A stretch of 64,000 nt of DNA from Rufibacter hautae (GTDB taxonomy: Bacteria; Bacteroidota; Bacteroidia; Cytophagales; Hymenobacteraceae), in assembly GCF_008271695.1 (NCBI RefSeq), contig NZ_VKKY01000001.1, positions 248,001 through 312,000 on the forward strand, in the 5' to 3' direction. Shown piece by piece: positions 26,235 to 34,375 of this stretch (position 1 is its first letter; each line of letters begins with the position of its first letter). The notes beneath the pieces were generated by a model. That model searched no databases, was not told the DNA's origin, and saw nothing but the letters and a program-made list of their open reading frames with translations. A program made the position numbers and the translations under genes.

Positions 26235-26283
26235 ATTCAGAATCACCAGAATTGCGTATACTTATTACCTATACATCTAACCT

Positions 26284-27354
26284 ATGCAAACAGAATCCAT
26301 TTCTATCCATACCACGGTTACCTCGGCGAGCCAATTAGCCGATCTTGACCTGGAAAACCTGCAGTTCGGGAAAGTTTTCGCGGACCATATGCTGGAGGTA
26401 GACTACAAAGACGGCGCCTGGCAACAACCGCGCATCCTGCCGTACGGCCCTATTGAACTGAGTCCGGCCACGGCTGCCCTGCACTACGGCCAGGCTATGT
26501 TTGAGGGGATGAAGGCTTACAAAACCCAGGATGGCAAAGTGGTGCTGTTCCGTCCGTTAGACAACTGGGCCCGGATGAACAAATCGGCGGTACGCTTGTG
26601 CATGCCCGAGATTCCGGAGGATATTTTTATGGATGGCCTGAAACAACTGGTGGCCCTGGATGCTGACTGGGTTCCGCAGCGCCCTGGTTATTCATTGTAT
26701 ATCCGTCCGTTCATGTTCGGGTCAGAAGGCCTCCTGGGCGTGCGTCCCTCCACAGAATATAAATTCATGATTTTCTGCAGCCCTGCCAGCGGCTACTATG
26801 CTGAGCCGGTGCGCGTGAAAATTGAGGAACACTACACCCGCGCCGTAGAAGGAGGATTCGGGTTTGCCAAGGCAGCCGGGAACTACGGCGGCTCGCTTCT
26901 GCCGGCCAAACTGGCCCACGAAGAAGGCTATCACCAGATCATCTGGACCGATGGCCGCGAGCACAACTACATTGAGGAATCCGGCACCATGAACGTGATG
27001 TTTGTGATTGACGGCAAACTGATTACCCCTGCGCTGAGCACTTCCATTCTGGCCGGCATCACCCGCGACAGCGTACTGCAACTGGCCCGCGACTGGGGCG
27101 TGGAAGTAGAAGAAAGACGCATCAAAGTGCAGGAGATTGTGGATGCCTACCAGGCTGGCAAACTGGAAGACGCTTTCGGGACCGGTACTGCAGCCACCAT
27201 CGCGCACATCAAGTCCATTACCTTCAGAGGCGAGGAAATGGTGTTGCCAGCCCTGGCTGACCGGACGCTCTCCAACAAGATTTCTACGGAGTTAGACAAC
27301 ATCCGCTACGGCCTGGCCCCTGATCCGCATGGATGGGTGGTGCCGGTAGTGTAA
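26284..27354 (+). CDS. ilvE: Branched-chain amino acid aminotransferase
   Basis: A 356-residue PLP enzyme of fold type IV (class IV) that moves the amino group between branched-chain amino acids and their keto acids. The PLP-binding Lys is probably in GFAKAAGNYGGSLLPAKLAH, and ESGTMNVMFVIDG, ALSTSILAGITRDSVLQLA and FGTGTAATIAHI are characteristic of the family. The length is close to the Bacteroidota and eukaryotic-type enzymes rather than the 309-residue E. coli IlvE. A perfect hairpin at 27367-27428 ends it. Confidence 0.93.
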   Translation: MQTESISIHTTVTSASQLADLDLENLQFGKVFADHMLEVDYKDGAWQQPRILPYGPIELSPATAALHYGQAMFEGMKAYKTQDGKVVLFRPLDNWARMNKSAVRLCMPEIPEDIFMDGLKQLVALDADWVPQRPGYSLYIRPFMFGSEGLLGVRPSTEYKFMIFCSPASGYYAEPVRVKIEEHYTRAVEGGFGFAKAAGNYGGSLLPAKLAHEEGYHQIIWTDGREHNYIEESGTMNVMFVIDGKLITPALSTSILAGITRDSVLQLARDWGVEVEERRIKVQEIVDAYQAGKLEDAFGTGTAATIAHIKSITFRGEEMVLPALADRTLSNKISTELDNIRYGLAPDPHGWVVPVV

Positions 27355-27366
27355 GCCAACCTGATG

Positions 27367-27428
27367 AAATGAGAAAGCCGTTTCTGGGCTGTTTTACCTA
27401 AAACAGCCCAGAAACGGCTTTCTCATTT
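27367..27428. terminator. Perfect hairpin terminator, member of the palindromic family
   Basis: Arms of about 28 bases (AAATGAGAAAGCCGTTTCTG, then GGCTGTTTTA) pair fully with the downstream half. It starts 12 bases after the ilvE stop and lies 73 bases from the stop of the convergent gene, so it can serve both. The centre is the usual GTTTT..AAAAC core. Confidence 0.9.
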
Positions 27429-27501
27429 ACGCCACTGTGATTTCCTCAGATGGAGGACCGAAGGTAAGAAACACGCCGATTCACCTAGAAAACTCTGTTC
27501 T

Positions 27502-28260
27502 TTATTCTTCTTCCTGCGGCGCAGTTTGGGGCGTCAGCTTATTTTCCACGGTTACTTTGGTTGCACCGGCCCTGGAGACAATTACTTCCTTGCCTACCTC
27601 GGTCAGTCCTTTGCTCTCATAGATTTTCATGGCCGTGGAGATATCTATGGCCTGGCGGGTTTGCTCGTCCAGGTCAAACGTCAGGGTGATGAAGTTCAGG
27701 TGCACGCCCAGCGGCTCTAGTACTTTGTTTGACTCCACCAGAAGCTGGCTTTCTAACTCTGCCTGGTCTAGTTCCACAATATCTTCTTTCAGAAAGAGCG
27801 CTTTGCTCACGTCTCTGATTCTTTTGTCTATGACCATGTTCTCGGCGCCCTCAAATGCGGTCGGCTCCAAGGCTTCGCCACTATCGGCATGGGCATTGGC
27901 TTTCCCCAGAAACTTGGCTTGCTTGATGAACGCCAGGGGCTCTGTGATGGAATAGTCGTAATCAATATGGATGGAGGCCCTTACCCTATCCTTCAGGTTG
28001 GAGATAAACCGGCTATCGCCTTGCATGGGGAAATTAGGAATCACCACCTTCATGAAGCAAGGATTCCCCATTCCTTTAGGCACCGCGTCTCCGGCCTGTA
28101 TTTTCTTCCAGTTCATGCCGCAGTCATCTGAGGTCACCACCTGCTGGTTAGACTTGGCATAGTTACATGACTGCAAGGCTACAACAGAGGCTAAAAAAGC
28201 GAATCTGCTGACGTTGCGTTTGAATACCGGAAAGGAAACATATTGGTAAAATTTACGCAT
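27502..28260 (-). CDS. Exported lipoprotein with an SPFH/prohibitin-like body
   Basis: A 252-residue protein. The N-terminus has a hydrophobic segment ending FLASVVALQSCNY with a lipobox-like LQSC, preceded by basic residues, so a lipid-anchored product is likely. The middle reads like a Band 7/prohibitin domain: KDRVRASIHIDYDYSITEP, DKRIRDVSKALFLKEDIV, LEPLGVHLNFITLTFDLDEQ. The tail AMKIYESKGLTEVGKEVIV then a Glu-rich end. I am unsure of the exact family. It is transcribed toward ilvE and away from prfB. Confidence 0.6.
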   Translation of the reverse strand: MRKFYQYVSFPVFKRNVSRFAFLASVVALQSCNYAKSNQQVVTSDDCGMNWKKIQAGDAVPKGMGNPCFMKVVIPNFPMQGDSRFISNLKDRVRASIHIDYDYSITEPLAFIKQAKFLGKANAHADSGEALEPTAFEGAENMVIDKRIRDVSKALFLKEDIVELDQAELESQLLVESNKVLEPLGVHLNFITLTFDLDEQTRQAIDISTAMKIYESKGLTEVGKEVIVSRAGATKVTVENKLTPQTAPQEEE

Positions 28261-28590
28261 TCTATGAAGGGTTATTTGTAAGTAAAGTTGACTACTGTGG
28301 TATCGGCCCTGATTATAGCCTTTGCATCATTAGTAGTCCCCTTTTCCCTAATATTACAGCGCCTTGCTCAAGTTTATGCAAAGGCTTTCAAGCAGTTGAT
28401 ATAAGTAGAAAGTCAGCCGTGTAAGAATCCAAAAATCCCTTTCCCTGCTGTTTTGAGCCTACTTTTCTATAAATACGCTTATTCTACCTGGCCCAAGACC
28501 GGACTACAACCTTTTCCGGCTTCTTTCCTTATAACTAGTATCTTTGCAAAAACGGCTAATTCCCCTGTTTACAATTAGCACACTCCTGTT
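28261..28590. other. Gap between the SPFH-like lipoprotein and prfB
   Basis: Divergent upstream regions. An inverted repeat pairs GCCTTTGCAT at 28318-28327 with ATGCAAAGGC at 28376-28385. The prfB -7 box is at 28539-28546. No gene is seen. Confidence 0.6.
28539..28546 (+). promoter_or_regulatory. -7 box of prfB
   Basis: TATCTTTG matches TAnnTTTG, 44 bases before the ATG. No clear TTTG is seen about 19 bases upstream. Confidence 0.55.
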
Positions 28591-29668
28591 ATGACCCAAG
28601 AACAAGTAAAAGAATTGAAAGGCCGCGTAGAGGCGTTGAGGAGGTATCTTTGACTACGATGCCAAGAAAGAACAAGTAACCGCCATTGAGGCCAAATCCG
28701 CTGCCCCTGATTTCTGGGACGATCCTAAAAAAGCCGAAACGGTCCTGAAAGAGGCCAAGACTCTGAAGACCTGGACCGATGATTTCGAGAACACCTCCAA
28801 AGCCGTGGATGACGTGGAAGTGCTCTATGATTTCTACAAAGAAGGTGATGTTTCAGAAGAAGACATCTCGGCTGAGTTTAAAGCTGCAGAGGAAACCGTA
28901 GAAGGCCTGGAATTCAAGCGGATGCTCAGCAACGAGGAAGACCAGTTGGGCGCGGTGCTGGAAGTAAACTCCGGCGCCGGCGGGACCGAAAGCCAGGACT
29001 GGGCCGAGATGCTCTACCGCATGTACCTCATGTGGGGCGAGCGCAAAGGCTACTCGGTGAAGCAAGTCGATTTCCAACCGGGCGAGGGCGCGGGCATTAA
29101 ATCGGCCACGCTGCAGTTTGACGGTGATTTCGCCTACGGGTACCTGAAAGCCGAAATTGGCGTGCACCGTCTGGTGCGCATCTCCCCGTTTGACTCGGGC
29201 GGAAGGCGCCATACCTCCTTTGCCTCGGTGTTCGTGTACCCGGTGGTGGATGAAACCATTGAGATCAACGTGAACCCCGGCGACATTGAGTGGGACACGT
29301 ACCGGGCCGGTGGCGCGGGTGGCCAAAATGTGAACAAGGTGGAGACCGCGGTGCGTCTGAAACACAAACCAACCGGTATCACCATTGCGGTGCAGATTGA
29401 GCGCTCGCAGCTCATGAACAAAGAACACGCCATCCGGATGTTGAAATCACAGCTCTACCAGATTGAGATCAACAAACGCAACGAGGAGCGCGACAAGGTG
29501 GAAAGCACCAAAAAACGCATCGACTTCGGGTCGCAGATCCGGAACTACGTGTTGCACCCATACAAACTCATCAAAGACATCAGAACCGGCGTAGAACGCA
29601 CCGATGTGCAGAACGTGCTGGACGGTGACCTGGATGAGTACATCAAAGCCTTCCTAATGCAGGCTTAA
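28591..29668 (+). CDS. prfB: Peptide chain release factor 2, with +1 programmed frameshift
   Basis: RF2 (358 residues after the shift) ends translation at UGA and UAA. Frame 0 starts at the ATG 28591 and encodes 20 residues ([20 protein letters not shown]), then meets an in-frame TGA at 28651. The slippery CTT-TGA is preceded by AGGAGG at 28639-28644 with a 3-base gap, the classic arrangement. After the +1 shift, reading resumes GAC TAC GAT from 28652 to the stop at 29668. The body shows the SPF recognition motif (ISPFDSGG) and the catalytic GGQ ([18 protein letters not shown]). The count of RF2 therefore controls its own synthesis. A hairpin terminator follows. Confidence 0.95.
28639..28653 (+). 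promoter_or_regulatory. Programmed +1 frameshift site in prfB
   Basis: AGGAGG (28639-28644), TAT, CTT and TGA: an internal Shine-Dalgarno sequence close to a slippery leucine codon and an RF2-dependent stop. Confidence 0.95.
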
Positions 29669-29685
29669 TCCCCATTGGTGATTAT

Positions 29686-29735
29686 AAAAACGAGAGCGCC
29701 TTTCTACATTGCTGCGGAAAGGCGCTCTCGTTTTT
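29686..29735 (+). terminator. Hairpin terminator of prfB
   Basis: Arms AAAAACGAGAGCGCCTTTC and its complement around a 12-base loop, with T run. It lies 18 bases after the stop. Confidence 0.93.
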
Positions 29736-29810
29736 AGGGCCGTTTTTTTTTAATCAAGCCAGAAACCAACTAGTCACACGCCCCAGCAGGCATCTCTCCC
29801 AAGATGCAGT

Positions 29811-30197
29811 CTACTCACCTCCCTGGGCAGGAACTTCTGGCTCAGTGGGTAAGGGCAGCACCTTGTAGCGCTTCTTCAGTAGATGGTACTTTGTCGCGGA
29901 TTCATCTGCTTTATGGTTGGGGATGTCTTCCCGCTTATTGGTGTATTTTGCCATGGGCATGTTGCTGTAGATGGGCGTCTCCTCTTCCTTTGCCTCCCCA
30001 TATTTCTTCAAGATTTCCGGGGAATTCTGGTTTGGTAGCCTAAACTTGAAGGCGGAGTCACCTGGTTTGTTCTTGAGCTTCAGGCGGGGACCCAACTCCA
30101 GCTTTTCCTCTGTTTTGCTACTATCCGCGGGTGTCTGGGCAAAGGTGGTACTAGCCGCAAAAAGCAATACCAGTACCGCTAAGATTCTCTTTTCCAT
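29811..30197 (-). CDS. Small exported protein of unknown function
   Basis: A 128-residue protein with a clear signal peptide (MEKRILAVLVLLFAASTTFA, cut before QTPADSS). I chose the ATG at 30197 because AGGAG lies about 7 bases upstream, although the frame is open another 41 codons. The mature chain is charged and lacks recognisable motifs (EEKLELGPRLKLKNKPGDSA, MAKYTNKREDIPNHK). It is probably periplasmic or secreted. No family is assigned. Confidence 0.6.
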   Translation of the reverse strand: MEKRILAVLVLLFAASTTFAQTPADSSKTEEKLELGPRLKLKNKPGDSAFKFRLPNQNSPEILKKYGEAKEEETPIYSNMPMAKYTNKREDIPNHKADESATKYHLLKKRYKVLPLPTEPEVPAQGGE

Positions 30198-30329
30198 ATC
30201 TGTTACTCCTTTCAGGTGATCGTCAACAATCAAAATCCAGCCAACTACACTATCCCTAGTCAAGATATCCTTTTCAGCCGAGGCTGTCAAGGTAAAAATC
30301 TCGCCTGGGCTGATGCTCATCAGCAGAAC

Positions 30330-30373
30330 GCTTTCCGGCCTCTTTTCTAAAAATCCGCCTTAAAACGGAAAGC
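30330..30373. repeat. Dispersed palindromic element with 8-base outer stem
   Basis: GCTTTCCG and CGGAAAGC enclose GCCTCTTTTCTAAAAATCCG then CCTTAAAA. It lies in the gap between divergent genes. Confidence 0.65.
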
Positions 30374-30558
30374 AGTTGTCAGCCCTTCTGCTCTTCTTAA
30401 ACGAAAAAGGAAGCGGGAATGGCATTGAACCCATCGGTTTAACACCATGTTAACCAAACAGAGCCTCCTGTCTTATCAAGGGGCAGACCTTCAAAGCTTT
30501 AGAAATGAACGAGTCATCTTTTGCTTCCCTCTGTAAGCGAGGGATAAATATAATATCT

Positions 30559-31665
30559 ATGCGCCATCGGGTTTCCATTCTGGCCATGGTTCTGCTGCTG
30601 CCCTTGCTGGTAGCTCTGGGCGGTGCGGGTCAGCCGGTGAAAAAGCAGGAGCCGCTGGTACTCAAATCGGAGCAACTGCCTTTCCAGACGAAGGAGTTCT
30701 ACGTAGCCGAGGTGATGGACGAGCGCCCCAATACCAAGGCGGTGGCCATGCTGGTCCCTGCCGCTACGCCTACCGGGGCACCGCAGCCCGTGGATTTCCA
30801 GGGAGGCAGCATCACAGCCATTAAGAAGTACATCAAGGAAAGCTTCGGGCATAACCCCAAGGCGCGGCCCATCATCATGCGCCTGAAAGAGTACCAGGTG
30901 GTGGAGAAACCAGCGGCGGGCGGCAGAGCCGAGGGACAAATCCAGATCTCGGCGGCGTTTGAGGTCCAGCGCGAGGGCAAGCGCCTGCATCTTTTCAACT
31001 ACAAGAGCGGTGCCCGTTACGCGCGTCCGGTGAACAGCATCACGGTAGTGGAGCCTACCCTCCGGAAAACCCTGTCGGAATCTTTGCGCTATCTCACCGG
31101 CTGGATTGACAAAGAAGCGGCCCACAACGAGAAACTGGCCCGGGAGATAAAGGTAGATTTTGAGGACCACCGGGTGCACCTGGACGATGACACTCTGTTC
31201 TATGACCCTAACCGGCCGCTGCGGTGGAGCGATTTCCAGGGCGGGTCCAGGTTGTCGCAGAACTTCGCGGCCTCCGTTTTCCCCGGCCTTTCCAATGACA
31301 TACAGTCAACGGTGGAGAATGGGGTGATCCACATCAAAGTAAATACCAAACCGTACATCCTGCGCAGCCTCTCCAAAGTTTTGCCCGATGCCCGAAACGA
31401 GTACGCCCTCAACCACGAGCAGCGTCACTTTGATATCCTGAAACTGGTGTCTGAGCATTACAAGCAGCGCCTGCGGCCCGAGAAACTTACCCTGGAAGAC
31501 TACGAGAGCATCATCAAATACCAGTACCTGGAGGCCTTGTGGGAAATGGACCGTCTGCAGAAGGCGTACGACGGGGAAACGAACCACGGCCTTAATCGGG
31601 CGGCCCAGGAAAAGTGGAACCAGAAAATAGACCAGGAACTGCGTGACCTGAAGGTAAAACAGTAA
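30559..31665 (+). CDS. Exported protein with DUF922-like metalloprotease signature
   Basis: A 368-residue exported protein. The ATG at 30559 gives a signal peptide (MRHRVSILAMVLLLPLLVAL). Residues 195-370 contain a two-helix block with NHEQRHFDILKLVSEHY, matching the H-E-x-x-H-F-D motif of the DUF922 family of predicted zinc proteases. WSDFQG-type text precedes it, as in that family. The N-terminal half (residues 40-180) is a separate domain (EVMDERPNTKAVAMLVPAA, QISAAFEVQREGKRLHLFNY) I cannot name. A terminator follows at 31681-31719. Confidence 0.65.
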   Translation: MRHRVSILAMVLLLPLLVALGGAGQPVKKQEPLVLKSEQLPFQTKEFYVAEVMDERPNTKAVAMLVPAATPTGAPQPVDFQGGSITAIKKYIKESFGHNPKARPIIMRLKEYQVVEKPAAGGRAEGQIQISAAFEVQREGKRLHLFNYKSGARYARPVNSITVVEPTLRKTLSESLRYLTGWIDKEAAHNEKLAREIKVDFEDHRVHLDDDTLFYDPNRPLRWSDFQGGSRLSQNFAASVFPGLSNDIQSTVENGVIHIKVNTKPYILRSLSKVLPDARNEYALNHEQRHFDILKLVSEHYKQRLRPEKLTLEDYESIIKYQYLEALWEMDRLQKAYDGETNHGLNRAAQEKWNQKIDQELRDLKVKQ

Positions 31666-31680
31666 CCTATCTACGTAAAT

Positions 31681-31719
31681 AAAAAGGCGGATACCCTTGG
31701 GAGAGTATCCGCCTTTTTT
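31681..31719 (+). terminator. Hairpin terminator of the DUF922-like gene
   Basis: AAAAAGGCGGATAC pairs with GTATCCGCCTTTTT and is followed by T. It starts 16 bases after the stop. Confidence 0.9.
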
Positions 31720-31721
31720 GT

Positions 31722-31750
31722 GGCCGTTTTGTAAAAATTGGGCCTAAAAC
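31722..31750. repeat. Dispersed palindromic element
   Basis: GGCCGTTTTGTAAAAATTGG followed by GCCTAAAAC, between two convergent genes and next to the terminator. Confidence 0.55.
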
Positions 31751-31761
31751 AAGGTTGGTGA

Positions 31762-32553
31762 CTACCCGAAGATTTCGTTCAACACACCGGCCAGGCGCAC
31801 GCCGCCTTTCAGGAGTTGTTGGTTGAGGGTGTCTACGTGGTCAAAGTTGTAGCGGTAGCTCAGTTTCTCCTCGGGCTTAGTGATGCCTTTGTACAACTGC
31901 TGCGCTATCTGGTAAGACTCAAAAAACCAGGCCGGCGCCAACTGCTTCTGCCAAGTCTTCACCTGGTCTTTAGAGGCGAAGTTGATGGCGGCGGCGTACT
32001 CGGTGTAGCTCAACTGCTGGTACTCAATCAGCTGGGAATCCCAGACACGGTGCAGGTTGGTGGGCTGATTGAACCACTCCAAACGCACCCGGTTTCCGCC
32101 CAAATCCTCCGGACGGCCCACGTGCATGGGTTGGTGCACATCGCCTATGATGTGGATGAGCAGGCGCAGGTTCATTTGTTTCTTGTCCTGGGCCAGGTCC
32201 TTTTTCTTCAGCTCAGCGATCAAGTAGTTCAGGCGGGTATAGGCATCGGTGGCGGTATCGGCGTGCAGGTGCTTCTCCACCTGCTCAAAGCTCAGGCCTT
32301 CCTTCAGGTTCACATAGTGCCAAGTGTCCAGGTAGTTGTAGTTGGGGTCTGACTTGATGAAATCGGGCCAGTTGCTGGCCATGGCCAAGGACTCGTTGCC
32401 CAGTATCTTTCTGATGTTCTTTCTGGCTTTGGCGGAGATGTGGCGGTCGGCGATCTCGCCCACCACGCGGTGGCCAATCATGCCCCATCCCATGGACTGG
32501 AACGGCAGGTACAGAAAGAGGCAGAATACAATCAGTTTTTTGAAAACGCTCAT
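31762..32553 (-). CDS. S1/P1-type zinc nuclease
   Basis: A 263-residue exported nuclease that probably degrades single-stranded nucleic acid. After a signal peptide (MSVFKKLIVFCLFLYLPFQS) the mature chain begins WGMIGHRVVGEIADRH, whose N-terminal Trp is a zinc ligand. Other ligands are in NWPDFIK, DTWHYVN and LIHIIGDVHQPMHVGR. A length near 270 residues fits the family. The ATG at 32553 gives the best signal, though the frame is open 11 codons further. It ends close to a palindromic element. Confidence 0.9.
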   Translation of the reverse strand: MSVFKKLIVFCLFLYLPFQSMGWGMIGHRVVGEIADRHISAKARKNIRKILGNESLAMASNWPDFIKSDPNYNYLDTWHYVNLKEGLSFEQVEKHLHADTATDAYTRLNYLIAELKKKDLAQDKKQMNLRLLIHIIGDVHQPMHVGRPEDLGGNRVRLEWFNQPTNLHRVWDSQLIEYQQLSYTEYAAAINFASKDQVKTWQKQLAPAWFFESYQIAQQLYKGITKPEEKLSYRYNFDHVDTLNQQLLKGGVRLAGVLNEIFG

Positions 32554-32625
32554 GCTGGATTTGATGGTTTGAAAACGGAATCGCAAAAGTAGGGCAAAAA
32601 TTCGGGCTGCCCCACTCCCCTTTCC

Positions 32626-32662
32626 GTTTCTCGGCCGTTTTGCAGAAATGAAGACTAAAACG
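32626..32662. repeat. Dispersed palindromic element
   Basis: GTTTCTCGGCCGTTTTGCAG then AAATGAAGACTAAAACG. It lies directly after the stop of the SDR gene (minus strand). Confidence 0.5.
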
Positions 32663-32665
32663 CGC

Positions 32666-33394
32666 CTAGAAGTCCCGCACCGAGCACACCACGCCCCGGG
32701 CCAGATTGGGTTCTTCCATTAACCGGATGATTTTTTGGGACACTTCCTTCGGCGAGACCAGCGCACCTGTCTCTTTGTAGTCCCTGAACTGCTGCACGCT
32801 GCTGAACTGGTCGGCATCGGCTTCCCTGATCTGCTCCTGCATCTCGGTATCAATTAATCCGGGAGTGAGCGAGAATACCCGTACGCCAGTGCCCAGTTGC
32901 TCCTGCTCCAGTTGCGCCGTCTGCGAGAGCATGTCCAGCGCGGCTTTGGAGGCGCAGTAGGCCGCCCAACCATCTATAGGCCGTTGTCCGGCTCCGGAGC
33001 TGATGTTCACCACCATTTTATCTACGGCTTGCCGGTGCTGGTAGCTTTGCAGGAACATGTTCATGAGCATGGCCGGCACAATCACGTTCACGTCAAACAC
33101 GAACTCAAAATGCTCGCTCTTGCTTTGCCCCATGTAGCCAATCTCGCCTATCACCCCGGCGTTGTTCACCAGCACCAGTTTCTGGGCGTTGTCAAAAGGC
33201 GTGAACACCTTGTGCAGGTTGTGCTCCACCCCGGCAATGTCTGAGAAGTCCAGAGGCTGGTGCCGATACCGCGGATGGTTGATGGTGTTGTTGCGGGAAA
33301 CGCCCACCACGCAGTTGTTCTCGTCTTCTAACAAGGCCTCGGCGAGGGCTTTCCCCAAACCGCGACTGGCTCCGGTGATGATGTAGTGGTTCAT
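32666..33394 (-). CDS. SDR-family oxidoreductase
   Basis: A 242-residue short-chain dehydrogenase/reductase. The nucleotide-binding motif TGASRGLGKALAEALL is at residues 7-22, NNAGVIGEIG is the stability loop, the catalytic Ser is in VNISSGAG and the Y-x3-K is in AAYCASKAALDML. The sequence resembles sepiapterin- or benzoin-type reductases (a (S)-benzoin-forming benzil reductase has this layout), but the substrate cannot be fixed. It is transcribed alone. Confidence 0.85.
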   Translation of the reverse strand: MNHYIITGASRGLGKALAEALLEDENNCVVGVSRNNTINHPRYRHQPLDFSDIAGVEHNLHKVFTPFDNAQKLVLVNNAGVIGEIGYMGQSKSEHFEFVFDVNVIVPAMLMNMFLQSYQHRQAVDKMVVNISSGAGQRPIDGWAAYCASKAALDMLSQTAQLEQEQLGTGVRVFSLTPGLIDTEMQEQIREADADQFSSVQQFRDYKETGALVSPKEVSQKIIRLMEEPNLARGVVCSVRDF

Positions 33395-33513
33395 AGTGTA
33401 TATTTAGGATTTAGGAATGGACACTCTTCAGTTCATACGCAAAATGTATTCACATAAGTTAGCTTTAGAGGCTGTCCTTCCGCCCTTTATGGTATAGTTT
33501 TCCTCTACCCCAT

Positions 33514-34254
33514 TCAGACACCATCCCTAAAAAGCTGCCGCTTCAGGTTTACAAACCCTCTCCAATCGCAGCTTCTATCTGTAGCCTTACTTATTTCATT
33601 TTTATATAGAATTTGGTAAGTATCCATGGTGGTACATCCTCCTCCACCAATTAGGGTAGTTTGATATTCAAACTGCCTAACCGCTTCCACCTGCTTATCT
33701 GATAGATAGACCAAGTTTGATTTATTACGCGCTATAAACTCCCCGTTCCTATTGGTAATGGTAAGTGAGTCTCTATAAAAATGGCTGCATCCCATGGAAG
33801 CATAACGGATGGTGAAGTACTCTCCTTCTTTCAAACGGTCAATCTTGGCGCGGCAAACCACATCTGTGTAGTCTGCTTTATCAACATAAAGCAATACCGT
33901 ATCAATAGAAGCCCCAGTGGCTTTCACGATTTGGCTCACAGTTTGGTCAAAGATATTACGGTAAGATATTTTGTAGGTGCCTTTCTCAAACTTGCCTAGC
34001 CATAGATAATAGGATGGATACTTTGGTGCATCAGTCTTTAAGGTATCACCGTTTTTGAACAAGGTGACAGAAGACAGAGATACTATGTCCGATGAATCTC
34101 GACTATCCCTTGCGTTGATGAAAAGCCCACTTTCTTTGCCCTCTCTGATCTTTTGGGAGTTTTCTGTTTTACAAGCTGAGGGTACAATCATCATGATTAC
34201 TGCCAATGCAAGAAATGAATTCTTTAGTATGTGTTTGTAGTCCATACAATTCAT
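33514..34254 (-). CDS. AT-rich lipoprotein of unknown function
   Basis: A 246-residue protein with a lipoprotein signal (ILKNSFLALAVIMMIVPSAC, lipobox PSAC). The body contains beta-rich text (SSVTLFKNGDTLKTDAP, YYLWLGKFEKGTYKISYRN) and cysteines in ASMGCSHFYRD, GGGGCTTMDTYQ and RSCDWRG. No family is recognised. Its base composition and codon use are visibly more AT-rich than its neighbours, which fits transfer or an accessory gene. Confidence 0.6.
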   Translation of the reverse strand: MNCMDYKHILKNSFLALAVIMMIVPSACKTENSQKIREGKESGLFINARDSRDSSDIVSLSSVTLFKNGDTLKTDAPKYPSYYLWLGKFEKGTYKISYRNIFDQTVSQIVKATGASIDTVLLYVDKADYTDVVCRAKIDRLKEGEYFTIRYASMGCSHFYRDSLTITNRNGEFIARNKSNLVYLSDKQVEAVRQFEYQTTLIGGGGCTTMDTYQILYKNEISKATDRSCDWRGFVNLKRQLFRDGV

Positions 34255-34317
34255 GTTATTAAGGTTTTCAAACTAAAGTTATGATGCTGATTCTGCCTTC
34301 TTTTCCATAAAACAGGC

Positions 34318-34359
34318 AAAAAAAGAGCCACTACCTTTTGGGTAGCGGCTCTTTTTTTT
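34318..34359. terminator. Hairpin terminator between hslU and the AT-rich lipoprotein
   Basis: AAAAAGAGCCACTACC pairs with GGTAGCGGCTCTTTTT (one mismatch) around TTTTG, with T run. It lies 17 bases past the hslU stop (minus). Just before it is a palindromic-family core (34290-34320). Confidence 0.88.
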
Positions 34360-34375
34360 AATTCTACAGTCCTAA

